This document shows, piece after piece, positions 10,124-21,105 of a DNA stretch of 64,000 bases (positions within the stretch are counted from its first letter, which is position 1; each line of letters begins with the position of its first letter). The notes below the pieces were generated by a model. The model was not told the DNA's origin and did no database searches. It saw only the letters and a program-made list of their open reading frames with translations. This stretch comes from Pyronema omphalodes (taxonomy: Eukaryota > Ascomycota > Pezizomycetes > Pezizales > Pyronemataceae). The DNA lies in NCBI GenBank assembly GCA_024516155.1, contig JAJJXM010000047.1, positions 1 through 64,000 on the forward strand, in the 5' to 3' direction. Both the position numbers and the translations under genes were made by a program.

Positions 10124-11770
10124 CGTGTCGGCTCAATAGTTGCTGAAACCAGTTTCCGTTCAAGTCCGTAACCTCCGGTTTTTAGGGCACTGTTCGAGGT
10201 GTTTGACCGACCGGACAACAATCGGCCCCAGAGCCGAAAGATATAGCCAGCACCACAATAAACGAATGTTTTTATTCAGGGCCTGATAAGGTCATCCTCC
10301 GACGCGTTTACACTATGTACTGCTCATACAGAAGTGTTTTGCCTTGTTTTTTTTTTATCTGCAGTGCCTCCAGCTTCAGGATGTCAATATGGATTTCATT
10401 GGCCGCACCACTTATCTACTGTGTTTCTCAACTCGCATCATCATCATGATTCACAACAACCTTTGCGCAGCTCAATATTGATGCGCGCATAAATTCTGCA
10501 CATAACCAGTGAGTACGAGTGATAGCACAGCCACCTACGGTGAACTAATTCCCCTGGAGTAGAAGTAACGTTTAAAAAGTGGCTTACATACCGGGCTCGG
10601 TAACACAAACCAGCGACAAGGTACGAGCCGTGTCTCGGTCCGTGTTGGGTAAACGCCGGTTAGTAGAGGTTCAGTACCTGATCTTTATCATATGCCTCGT
10701 GTCCTCAGATATCAATGACATCGTTAAACCACGTTACTATGATTAAGACATAGGCTTTACCGGCATTTAACTCCATGGATTGAGGAATTCGCGAAATTAT
10801 TGGAAGCCGACATGGTATCTATTAACGAGGTGGAGCCCGCACAAGTAAGGTTATTAACCACCTTGTAAGTCTAAAGGGGGGATATTTCTGCATTTATGCA
10901 CCATTAAAGGCTTGAATAGCAGAGAACTGTGGTGTTTACGATGGAGATGGAGACAGAAAGAAAGATGGTGGAGTGGTGACGTTCATTTCCGTGTTAAGCT
11001 CAAGGTCTGAGCTAAACAGATGACGTCACACCAATAGTGGAGGCGGTGGTGACACAGGCAAACGTCTCTGTAAACAGCTCTCGTACAATCAATTAGCTGT
11101 ATAAACAAAAAGAGGCCGGTCCCAATAGATTTTGTATGTGAAAATGAGCAATCCTCTCGGTAAGAAAATTGCCATCTTTAGAGAAATTTCACATACTATT
11201 TTTTGATACACAAGGCGGCTCAACTTAAAAAGACATAAAAATTCGGTTTAGCCAGAATTTTTTCGTGTCCACCTTACACCCATTTGGAGTAGTATGAGGT
11301 CAATTCTAGTCACTCGTGCCAAGCCATCTCTAGATCTGCAATCCGGCATATAAGCAATTGTCGCCTCAGCTTAGAGCCTTGCTTATGCAGAGGTTTGCTT
11401 GTAAAGACAAAGATGGTATGTTGACCACGGATTGCATCTCAGCCCATGAATATCAAGTTACATGACGGCACTGACTGATGATTGCCATGGAAGACAGTGT
11501 TTCTAATTGGAGTATTCATGTAGGCGGTTAAATTGGTCTGAGTCGCCGCTTGGTGAAGCCATGACAACACAATCTTTGATTAGATTTTGCTGACAAAATC
11601 CTCGGCAAATTCTGCTACACTCAATCAATTTCAAGATAGTCGGATAATATCTTTAAAGATTGACAAATGGGTGGAAATAAGAAAAGTGAGTTTGGTCGAT
11701 AATGGCAGCTCGCAATAAGTCTATTCCCAACATCCTGGTTCATGGGTATTCGAAAAGTGTACGGTACCGT

Positions 11771-11831
11771 GACAAAAGTGACCGTCACTTTTCTATGCTA
11801 AGCGCCGCGCGGGGTGACGGTCACTTTTGTC
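11771..11831. repeat. Perfect 18-bp inverted repeat with 25-nt loop
   Basis: gacaaaagtgaccgtcac (11771-11788) and gtgacggtcacttttgtc (11814-11831) are exact reverse complements. Each arm also contains the near-palindrome aaaagtgaccgtcactttt or its mirror, so a branched cruciform is possible. The loop is GC-rich (gccgcgcggg) in an AT-rich setting. It may be the joined ends of a deleted DNA transposon or a MITE remnant. A partial match (gggtgacggtcaacttctgg) occurs at about 20193. Confidence 0.85.
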
Positions 11832-12247
11832 CAGCACAGCACCTCGTACGGTCGATAAAACGCATATACCGTATATATTGAATAAATATCACATGAATAT
11901 TCGCCAAATATTCATACAGCACTATCTAAAACCTAACTCATATACCTCCACCAAAAAAAAATAGAACAAACAACAAAAAAACTAACAATCTAATCAAACC
12001 AAATATGAAGCAATTCTAAATAAGTCGAAAAAAAAAGAAAACAGATGAATGAGTGCACTAAGATATATATCGAGCGTTAGGTCAAGTACATTGTGTACAG
12101 GACTGTTGGCCTTCAATGAAGTCAATCATGCAGGTTGGTGTAAATTCACAGTCATTCCGTCCAGAAGAGGAAACATAAACGCCTACGGTCTAATAGCCTA
12201 AAACTCCACAAACACGCTAAAGAAAGAGGAAGGTTCGACCCGAGAAA

Positions 12248-12587
12248 TTAACGGCGTCGGTGTTGTCGGGGTCGTCCTTGGGTAGGTCCAAACGGTATAA
12301 CACCGCTGGAAATTGTGGCAGGATTGGCTGAAGATTGGGGGACCACAGTATCGCAGAAGCCAATGTCCGATGTCCTCATAGTTCTATTGCTCTCCACCGT
12401 AGTAGCGCAGCGGTGAGGACGGCGGGAAGGTTTCCCAGGGTACCAACCGCAGTTGGGACACGCCGCATCGATGTGAGGGTTCAGAGGGCCGTAATTGCAT
12501 TGAGGCTAGACAGCAGTTAGAATATGAATAAATGAATAGAGTGTAGATAGAGGTAACGCTTACACAGTACCAAATGAGATCAGGCAT
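12248..12587 (-). CDS. Small zinc-ribbon-like protein (2 exons, 93 aa)
   Basis: Exon 1 (12564-12587) encodes MPDLIWYC. The intron 12506-12563 has a GTAAGC donor, a TCTAAC branch and a CTAG acceptor. Exon 2 (12248-12505) continues in phase 0 with PQCNYGPLNP and ends at TAA. The joined protein has C8-x2-C11-x12-C24-x2-C27, a compact four-Cys zinc-ribbon pattern preceded by WY, then a Pro/Arg-rich middle, a third CxT site and a low-complexity basic tail (GRPRQHRRR). Neither exon alone is striking; the Cys pattern appears only after splicing, which supports the model. I know of families of tiny ascomycete proteins with a similar W-C-x2-C start, but no function. It stands alone within more than 5 kb of gene-poor DNA on each side. 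Confidence 0.65.
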
Positions 12588-15500
12588 GTTTGCAGTGCTT
12601 CAAGTGGGGGGGTTTTTTTTAACGGTGTATAAAGCTTTGCTGGCTTGGATCCGGGTAGTATGAGCGCTTCAGGGTATACGGAAGATTGCAAAAAGAGCAA
12701 ACTCGGAGATCTGAAGAGTTTTTGAATGCTGAATAGAAGGACGGTAGAAGACTGAGATCCAACGGTGTGAGGGTGAAGTCGAAACAGAAAGTACGGTCAA
12801 CTGGTCCTTCTTTATAACAGAGTTCTTGGGTATGAGCAAGAGCACATAAGTATACCCCTTGACATCAGTGTCTAGGTGTATTATCTCTAAGCCTCCAGTG
12901 CTCGCAAGGCGCAACCATAAGGAAGAGCTGATATGATTGTACAAAGCCCATGATGTGACATCAGAGCCCCGAGGCCATCCACCTTAATCCGACCTCAGGC
13001 ACACAGAAGCGTGAGATAGACGTACTTTCTGGTTCAATGAAGATCAGTATACCCATACTTTCTGCAAATAATGAGCAGATCTGAAACACATAGTGTGAAC
13101 CTGAGCACGGTAGTTCACAGCCCAGCAAGGGATGTCTTCATGAGAATGTAGCACTGGCCCAGTTAGTTCAAAAAAAAACCAACCACTTAGGGCTGTTTAT
13201 TTTATCCATGATTCTTGAGAGGAGTGGACGGCGGGGAACAACACTGCCGCGTACGGAATACCTGCCTAGCAAGACGAGTCATCCGAGTTGTAAGAGTATG
13301 AATACCAAGTAAACCATATAGGTACGTCAACTCTCAACTCAGTCTCACAAGCCCTGTCCCCGCTAGAGAAATCATGAGTCGACAGAATTCCGTAAGGGAA
13401 AAAGGCCTCGCAAATCAGATGCCGAGGAAAAACGTAGCTGTAGTTTACGGCCTAAGGAAACATTTGTGCCTTCGTATGCCCTCCTATAGCGCCGGTGCGC
13501 ATGAAGTCAACAAAGTAGGTAATTCGGGGTCCATGATGTCTGCAGCCTGCTTTGAGAGATTGCGAGTGCGCATGTCCATGTGCCCTATCAAATTATGTCT
13601 GATTGGGTCTAGTTGTGTGAGCACCCGAGTGCGCAAGAGCTAGAGGAAAGCTATTCGCATTATCTCAGCACCGTTTGAGAATAGTGCTCGGAATGTGCCG
13701 AGGCGTAAGATGACAGAAGAAACCTCCGAGTGCAGTTGATTGAAGAGACCGACGGGTAATGTTTCGTGAATTAAGATTCTGGAAGAGAGGTGGTGAAGCA
13801 TAGCGGAGGAGTGATGAGTTTCTGTGGGGAGCAGAAGGGCCGCAACAACTCCGCCAAGCGTGGAGTAAGAGCCGCCAGCTAGGCAGACGCGACGAATGTG
13901 CAGGTAGATTAGATCCTGGCTATCGTATGCACAATTCCATTATCTTCAGAGAGCCAGTTACCATTGCAGTAAGCATCGCTCAGGAAATGAGCAGTAACTG
14001 TGACTGCATTTCAATCAGTACATAGCGTGGCTGTACATTGAGTAGCTGTAACTCAACAGCCTCAACCTGAATGTGCTTCAACCGTGTAAAGTGCGCATTC
14101 CGTGCTCCGGAGGAGTTCGCTCAATTGTATGTAAAAGCACTCTACCAGCTTGCTCTCACCTTGTAGATGATACATACGTACGGGACGGCAACGCGCACAA
14201 ACCTCGGCACCGCGCGTATTGCAGAGTATCTTACCGATATCCATGCAGGATCATCTCTCGAGTGAACATCAGATTGAAGGTTGGGCACCGGGAGAGAAGC
14301 CAAATTGCATGTTGTACCATGGTAATAACTTTGCCGATACAAAAAGTACTGACTACGCAGTCTGGTTAATTCTGTCATCCGTCCAGTCTGCCCTATCATT
14401 TCTAGTCGGTTAGGCAGAATCCTGAGCGAGAACTTCTTCATAATTGGTCTTAGATATTCATTTGTGCCTGTAGTCATCATCCTAATCATCCGTTGCCCTA
14501 ATCACCATCGTCATTATTGATACATAATTCTAGCCTTCCGTATGCATGAATTAGTACCAGAGTCTGCACAGAGACTCGTAGGGCTTGTATATCTTTATTC
14601 TGGTGAATTCAACAGACCTTCACGGTAAGAAACGTATGAGATCCCATTATTATGCCGATAAATTTTATTGCAATTCCCATAACAAAAAATCAACCTTCTT
14701 TGACACAGGTAGATTCAGAATTAATTATTACCCCATATTTTGCAGAATTACTGCCTCGGACTATAAGTTGTGTAATATATAAACAGTCTTAGAGGAAATG
14801 TATCGTGGATGAGATCATAGGGGAGTGTAGTGCAGGAGTTATTGCTTTATCCTCCGGATTATTAGGGCAGTCCCCTGTGGCCCAAATTCAAGTAGGAAGG
14901 ATGAACAACTAGCCCTGGCACCATCAGCACCACTAGCACCACCAACACCCGCAGTATTATCTCACTGTAGCTTATCCGTTTCACCAGCACCTCCCGTGAT
15001 ATCTTCATTATGACATGGAGCTGTCGAGTCATCATAGTAGAAGGCTTGCTGCGGACGATTACAATAAACCAATCCGAGCCGAAAGCTGGATCCCCTGGGA
15101 GTTATGTTGAGTGCTATACAGAGCTCCGTCATAGGTTGTGAAACCAAAACCAAAACAACATCCCCATAAGCTATCACCTATCACCTAAAATATTTTATAA
15201 AAATATCCCTAAAATAAATTAGCTACTCGTGTGAGGCGGTTTGACTCATGCCAGATACAGTGTTTGGCAGTTTTCGGATCAAGATTCGCGAGATGGCTTG
15301 CTGGTGCCCTAGACGGCGCGTACTCCATGGTTCGTCCCGGATTCACAGAACGATGAGTAACAGCGGTGCCATTTATCTGAAATGCTATCGATTCGTTCAG
15401 ATCACGTACAACGAACGTGTGAACGATCGTCTGGGAGGCATGATGAGAAATTCGATTGAGAGGCCATAGGCGAACCGCCGTGCTTCCCCGCTGCCCCACT

Positions 15501-18500
15501 TTTTTCAGGCATAGATCAATGTCACAACTGCGCGTCTGCGCAGAATTGGCTCGGAGCGCCCAACAATCGTGTTGGTTGCGATGATCCTTCGAGAGAACCT
15601 ACGTCAACAGAGAGACCTCTAGATATGACTTCGAGAACCTACTAGATCAATCTCACGATGACTCGACTGCTGTGTGATGGATAGAACCGCTAGTTCTGGG
15701 GTGCGCAGGGCAAACACCGCATGCTGATCTTTTCTCGGGAAATCCGATGACGACACGGTGGAAAAAGAGAGAGAATCCTGAGTCTCAATACGTGATATCG
15801 CGTCGGAGACGGCCGCCTTGTGGATTGGAAAATTCTCGATAGGTTTGTTTGCCCTGCCACAACGGCTGCGCCGTACGATACAATAGCCGTTGTATGCCTT
15901 GTCCCTCTACAGTCACACTGACTGTCGTTTCTACCTTGGTTAGCGTAACAATCCTGTTGTGTACAGAAAGTGTACCGGGTATGACCTAATGCATCCTGAC
16001 TGGTGTAAGCACCACAGGATTCCTTCTTCTTCTTCTTCTTTTCTTCCATCTCCATCTCTAATATTCACGACTCTTTTATTCGTTTCTCATCAAGTTCTAG
16101 TTGAAGAGTCACTTTCAAACCTCCCGTATGCTCCGTATTTGAGCTGGTAATTCCCTATATTTTACGAATTATTGGAAAACATAGGCGTGATGGATCCCTT
16201 TTTCCATTATCCGGGTTTTGAAGAGCCCTATTGTTTTATTAGTTTGATGAAGTTGCTGGGTGCAATCAGAATTCAGCAGAGTGGTACGTACATGAGAAGG
16301 TTCCTTCTATGGGTTTAAGTGTCTGAGGCCGAAGATTAAGGAAATATCACTGGTAAGCCACGGAGCAGCTGAAGGGAAACATCCGCAGTGATGTTGGTGA
16401 TTGACTTCTAAGACCTAAGAATAAGCATAAAATAATTTCTTTTTGCACTCGTTTCTGTCTTTGAATTTGCGTTTCGTATGTACCCTATCATGCTTGTTTT
16501 ATTTTGTTGCTTCTAACACCAACAGCATTATTGTGGCTGTACCACCCAATATACTATGCAATATAAGGGCACCGTTGACTGTGCTTCAAAATTGATCGGC
16601 TTATCCTTACGCGGTTGTAGGATCCAAAAGACCGGTTCATGCTGGATAGGATAATCTTCTTTTCGCTTCTTTCGCCGCTTGGTTCCGATATTCCATTTTC
16701 GCCTACCGGAACTCGACCATTTTCAGTACGATGGTTGAAAGCCGGTCGGACATGATGGTGATTAAATCCTTCAATAGGAGGGTCATGAGATTTATTGTTG
16801 CGTCGTTAAAGAGGACTAAGGCCCTAAAATCAGACGGAAGTATTCGCTTATAAGTCATTTAATGGCGAAGTACACGCAATCGGCATGTGTAACCTCCTTA
16901 TACGTAGTTTCTTCCCAAACGTATATTTCTGATTGTAGCTGACCAAAGTTAATTCAAAACTTCAATGCTGGTTGCCCTCCGTACTGGCACATCAGCAATA
17001 CACTACCTTACTCAGAAACACGCTCTATCAAAACACTGTTAGGTGGGTTTTCTTTGGTACTCTAATATCTTTAGTTGGACAACCTACCGCATTGCGCAGT
17101 AATTTGTCATTTGATGGGATCGTGTCGCTTCAGATGATTCCGGTGGACCTGTTAATCGATCGAGTTTCCTTGGTAAAAACCGCGGTCCTAGTCTGATAAG
17201 CTTTTCGATTTCAAATGCACGCATTCCAATGTTTGGCTCTCAGATTCTTCGGTGCTTTGGATACGTGGGAGGTTGTTTCGTAGATATTTCTGGAATCCCA
17301 AGTAAGCGCATTTTGACTTTGAATTTTGAGATAGGTAACGCCTTTATATCAAAGGTCCACACAGCTCCTCGCCGTCCTAGGCACCGAAATATAACACAGA
17401 ATGCTAATGTGTACATTGTAGGGGTAGACCAATTGCAACGCACGTCTGGAATGCATCCGCAGTCAACACTGCTAAAATTAAGTACGATAACCCTTGGCTT
17501 AGACTCATTTGATAGCAATTTATGCTCACCGCCAATAAATCTGAATCTTTATTTACTATTTTATGGAACCTTGGAGGGTGTGCTGCTTCCCTGTACCGAG
17601 GCTTGGGTTATGTGTGTGAGAACTGTTCTGACTGACCAAGAAAACGAAGTGAACAGAATTTGCAACGCACTTCTCAGCCCTAAGTCGTACATCCACCCCA
17701 TGACACCTAGATGGGATTTAACGATACGCTGGGAAGCATTAATGCTCAATACATTGCTTTTTTTTTAGAACGGAGCCAACCTTGCTAGCCGATAAATACC
17801 CATCCCAATCTATATTAATGGTGCGGACGGAGACAGAGAAGAGTCAGAGCTTCCACAATATAGGTCCTCTAGCACACTGAAGCACAGAGTATGCTTACTA
17901 ATACTCCTTATCAGACAGTATTATACTCTGGGATCCCAATTTACAGTGAAGCACACATACTCTTCGTTAACTAAAATTTTGGGTCTAGGATGCTACCAAC
18001 TAGTCTGTGTACACAGCCTTCGATCTGTTCTTTCGGAGGGCTGCTAAAAATATACACCCATCACCACGCTAGAAGACATCTAAGACATTCTTCTGCATCA
18101 GCTTTGCATATTCTGGGGTACATCGCGGGTCTGGGTAAATCTGGGACGGTGGACTACTGGGCTTATCGATTACGTCGTGCGATGGGGATTCGGGATGGAC
18201 GAATAATCGACAAAAAACTGACCCCGCTGCATACGTAACACCGGTAAAGCATTATACTAGCGTTATATTACCCAACCGTGGGTAAACATGAGGTACGACT
18301 GGGGGAATGTCGATATGACTCATACGTCAAATTTCCGAATAAAACCACCTCGACGCCCACATTCAAGACTTCAAAAAAGCCAAAACAGTATTAAAATTGT
18401 TTCTGAAGGCTTGATGAGACTTCTCACGTTCTGATATTTTATATATCTTGGGCGGAGTCACAACGGTCCTTTGTGCACAGCAACAAAGATGCCGGATCTG

Positions 18501-18771
18501 CATCCATCGAGCCCTGTTTACTGATTGCCAGATTGGTAACATGTATCTGTATATAAAACATTGCATAAACGTGCAAAATAGGCTGAACTAAAGGTGGCGA
18601 GCTTTTGTATTTTGTAGAATGACCAAGAAATGTAAACGAAAGAAGCGATTGATACCCCATGACGCGAGCATCTTAGATAGTCGTTACACAACCATTCTAC
18701 AGTGGATCATCCCTTTTTGGGCTATGTAAACATTTGTTTTAATAGATCTACATCACGTGTTATTCTTTGCT
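12588..18771. other. AT-rich gene-poor region
   Basis: The longest frame (17229-17768, 179 codons, plus strand) and several 90-120 codon frames show no recognisable motif, no splice-supported extension and no family resemblance. I treat them as chance frames in degraded sequence. A TTC-repeat tract lies near 16020-16050. Nothing else supported. Confidence 0.5.
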
Positions 18772-19812
18772 GTTAGCCTTAGGCATTTGATTTGATTTGA
18801 TTTTAATCATACACCGTTCGAGGCCTTTAAGGCCTATGCGGGAATCTAAATCCAGTTTTCCTGTCCTCATGGTCGAAACCACCTAAAGAGGCTCCCTAAT
18901 CTCCTGCTCCCCGTGACGTCCCCAAAAATAAGTAAGATAAAAATAAAGGAAAAACAGAAAAGAAAATCCAACCCCTTGCCGAAACTCGCATAGTTCCCAG
19001 ATTCGTCTACTGACTCCCCGTGAATAACAAAAGAAAACCACGTAAACATCATACAGATAAGTAAAGAAAAGAGTACAAATCATGTTCCAAACACCTGGCC
19101 CTCCCACCCGTGCCTACACATATCGTCTGCCTATCTCCGTTGCAGATAAAAATTCCAAGATCGCTTTCGTGAGCCGATCGTCCCTGAACAATTCCACCAC
19201 CTTTACCCTTCCTCTCGGCCTCCCCCTTCGTCCCCTTATCCTCTCTACCTCCTCTTTAAGTGTCTTGAATTCCTGGCGCCAGCGGGGGCATTCTCCGAAG
19301 AGATGGCCTCTGGTCTGTCTCTTGTCCGACTGGCACCACCAGCACCGGTCCGACTCCTTTTTCTTCATGCGCACCAGATGGGTGCCTATGAGAGCGTGGC
19401 CTGAAGCTAGCTGGAGGAATACAGCTGCTCATCGTTTGGGGAGGGAGACCAGTTCGGGACGGATTCCCCATTTCTGGCGGGGGCGGAAGGAACGGCTGTT
19501 TGCGGTTTGTTGCTTGCTCCATCGGCGAGTGATGGACGATGTTGTTTCCGTGGCAATCCGGTTGAGGTGCGCCAGAGACGCCCACGCCGGGACAGCACAC
19601 ACCGGGTCGTCGCACCGTTTTAGCATTAGGGATTCGCAGCGGTGCCTTGACGCTTCCTTTGCTACCCGATCCGCCTCTTCGTTTTCAGGAATGTCACTGT
19701 GACCAGGAATCCAATGAAATTCCACCTCAATACCAGAATAAAAGCGAAGGTTGTAGGCTTCGAGTGAGATGAGTTTGGCGAGCTCTTGGCCTGGGCCGTT
19801 AGCCTTAGGCAT
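18772..19812 (-). mobile_element. 5'-truncated Tad-type LINE (RNase H plus C-terminal zinc knuckle) with 15-bp target-site duplication
   Basis: Identical 15-bp repeats gttagccttaggcat flank the insert (18772-18786 and 19798-19812). On the minus strand the insert begins inside an RNase H domain (VEFHWIPGHSDIPENEEAD, with the conserved His and Asp), continues to LASGHALIGTHLVRMKK and a CWWCQSDKRQTRGHLFGECP zinc knuckle, and ends with a (AAATC)n-like tail at 18787. This order is the C-terminal end of fungal Tad1-clade non-LTR retrotransposons. The coding frame is constant across both pieces apart from a single TGA at 19429-19431. Everything upstream of RNase H is missing, so the copy was dead on arrival. 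Confidence 0.9.
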
Positions 19813-20727
19813 AGCTTGTGGTAACTTGAGCGTCAATCCTAGAACGAGTGATAGACAAGGTTTTCTGAATCAGGTGACACTTCATCCCTCACTTGGTTAC
19901 ACAGGTCATGGAATGTTACTTTGCACACACAGTTGTTCATAAAGATTATGCACTGAAAATATCACTTTCTCAACCGGCTTCATATCCTTTCATGCTAACA
20001 TAAGACATGTCACTCAGTGTGGCGAAGCGACCAACATCTAGGTTCAGCCCCGTTGTCTCCGTACAACCCTGAGCGAGTAATATGTTTTAAGGAGATATAT
20101 AGCCTACCTTTGAAATGCAGTTAGTAATCTGATTGGGCAATATGTTTCTTCTATGCTCTTGTGTTTGCAATGAAGCACTGCTTATTCCCCGGGTGACGGT
20201 CAACTTCTGGCGCTGGACAATAAGCCAGTGCCGTGTAGGATGCACATAAACGCAGCACAAGATCTTAGTTGTTCAACTTCTTACCCCACAGATTTATCCC
20301 AGATATGATTCCATCTCAACACAAAGATCTAGCGTTGACCATCTGAATATTACCGTCCTCCAGGGAATTATAAGGTCCCTAATGCCGAGTGATGCCTTGT
20401 GTATGGTTAGTTTCGACTCGTTCACTTTCACTTCATGCACTCATTATTTACTTGGCCAAGTATTTTAATTATTATTAATATCAAAAGAAAAACAGTCATA
20501 ATATCCTTCGTAAATCCCATCCAAAACCCAAGCCATGCTGCGACAAGACTGACCCAATTCATTATCAATGATCCCATCTATCCCTATTCCCCTATTCCCC
20601 CATTCCCAGTCCAAATCATTACTTCCAAATCTCATGCAAATTCCTTCCTTTCCATTCCATCTCACAATATCGCATTATTCAACTCCCTCAAATCCATCTA
20701 ATTGTCCTCTGAACTCGTCATAATCCT
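19813..20727. other. Gene-free spacer
   Basis: No supported gene. The plus-strand 88-codon frame at 20435-20701 is low-complexity Pro/Ser-rich sequence without recognisable features and lies downstream of the CBM14 gene that reads toward it. Confidence 0.5.
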
Positions 20728-20979
20728 CTAGTGATATTGTCCGACAGTGCATCCAGCGTGGTTGGGGAAGTCGCAGTTGTGAGTGTTGGGTGAGAAGTTG
20801 GTTCCTTCAGGGCAGCTGAACTTGACTGGTCCGGAGTGGTCACAAATGTAGAAGATCTGGCAGCTTTCGGTATCGCTCAAGAAGGTAGTGGGGTCCTGAG
20901 GGTGAAGAGGGGGGCAGTAACCGTTGGGAGCGGCAACGGCGGCGGTGAGAAGAGTAGCGAGGACGAGGATGAACTGCAT
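20728..20979 (-). CDS. Small secreted chitin-binding protein (CBM14/peritrophin-A), copy A
   Basis: An intronless 83-residue protein. Residues 1-17 (MQFILVLATLLTAAVAA) are a clear signal peptide. The mature part is a single CBM14 domain with six Cys (C22, C40, C46, C56, C69, C77), in the order C-x17-C-x5-C-x9-C-x12-C-x7-C, with FYICDHSGPVKFSCPEG as the central chitin-contact strand region. CBM14 proteins bind chitin outside the cell. In plant-associated fungi some shield hyphal chitin from plant chitinases; whether this one does is inference. A TATA element lies about 118 bp upstream. A paralog with identical Cys spacing lies at 24612-24911. The two genes are transcribed away from each other. 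Confidence 0.9.
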   Translation of the reverse strand: MQFILVLATLLTAAVAAPNGYCPPLHPQDPTTFLSDTESCQIFYICDHSGPVKFSCPEGTNFSPNTHNCDFPNHAGCTVGQYH

Positions 20980-21096
20980 TTTGAAATTGGTATGGTATTA
21001 AGATATTTGGTTAGGTTAAAAGTTTGTATAAAGGCTGTTGGACGTTTAGGATTTGAAGCTGTGGTGAGGAATTGAGATTGTGGGAGTCGGGGAGAG

Positions 21097-21105
21097 TTTA
21101 TATAT
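21097..21105 (-). promoter_or_regulatory. TATA box of CBM14 copy A
   Basis: ATATATAAA on the minus strand, about 118 bp before the ATG at 20979 and surrounded by less AT-rich sequence. Assigned by position and match only. Confidence 0.55.

Larger units (their letters stand above)
6839..12247. other. AT-rich gene-poor region
   Basis: No reading frame longer than about 70 codons and no family recognised on either strand. It carries two tiny LINE-type insertions (near 9.67 and 10.05 kb) and one long inverted repeat (11.8 kb), listed separately. The look is of old repeats degraded by C-to-T change, as expected from repeat-induced point mutation, but I could not compute dinucleotide indices. Confidence 0.6.

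Noticed and set aside
14962..15177. 71-codon minus-strand frame with a few Cys residues
   Set aside because: No Cys pattern, signal peptide or splice partner comparable to the zinc-ribbon gene at 12248-12587.
15690..16055. 121-codon minus-strand Lys-rich and Cys-containing frame
   Set aside because: The Lys run comes from a TTC microsatellite, and the Cys residues are not arranged in a recognisable site.
17229..17768. 179-codon plus-strand frame in the AT-rich block
   Set aside because: No recognisable motif, signal or splice-supported extension. The surroundings are gene-poor, so a chance frame is more likely.
19082..19702. 206-codon plus-strand frame
   Set aside because: Antisense shadow of the RNase H and zinc-knuckle coding sequence of the LINE on the minus strand.
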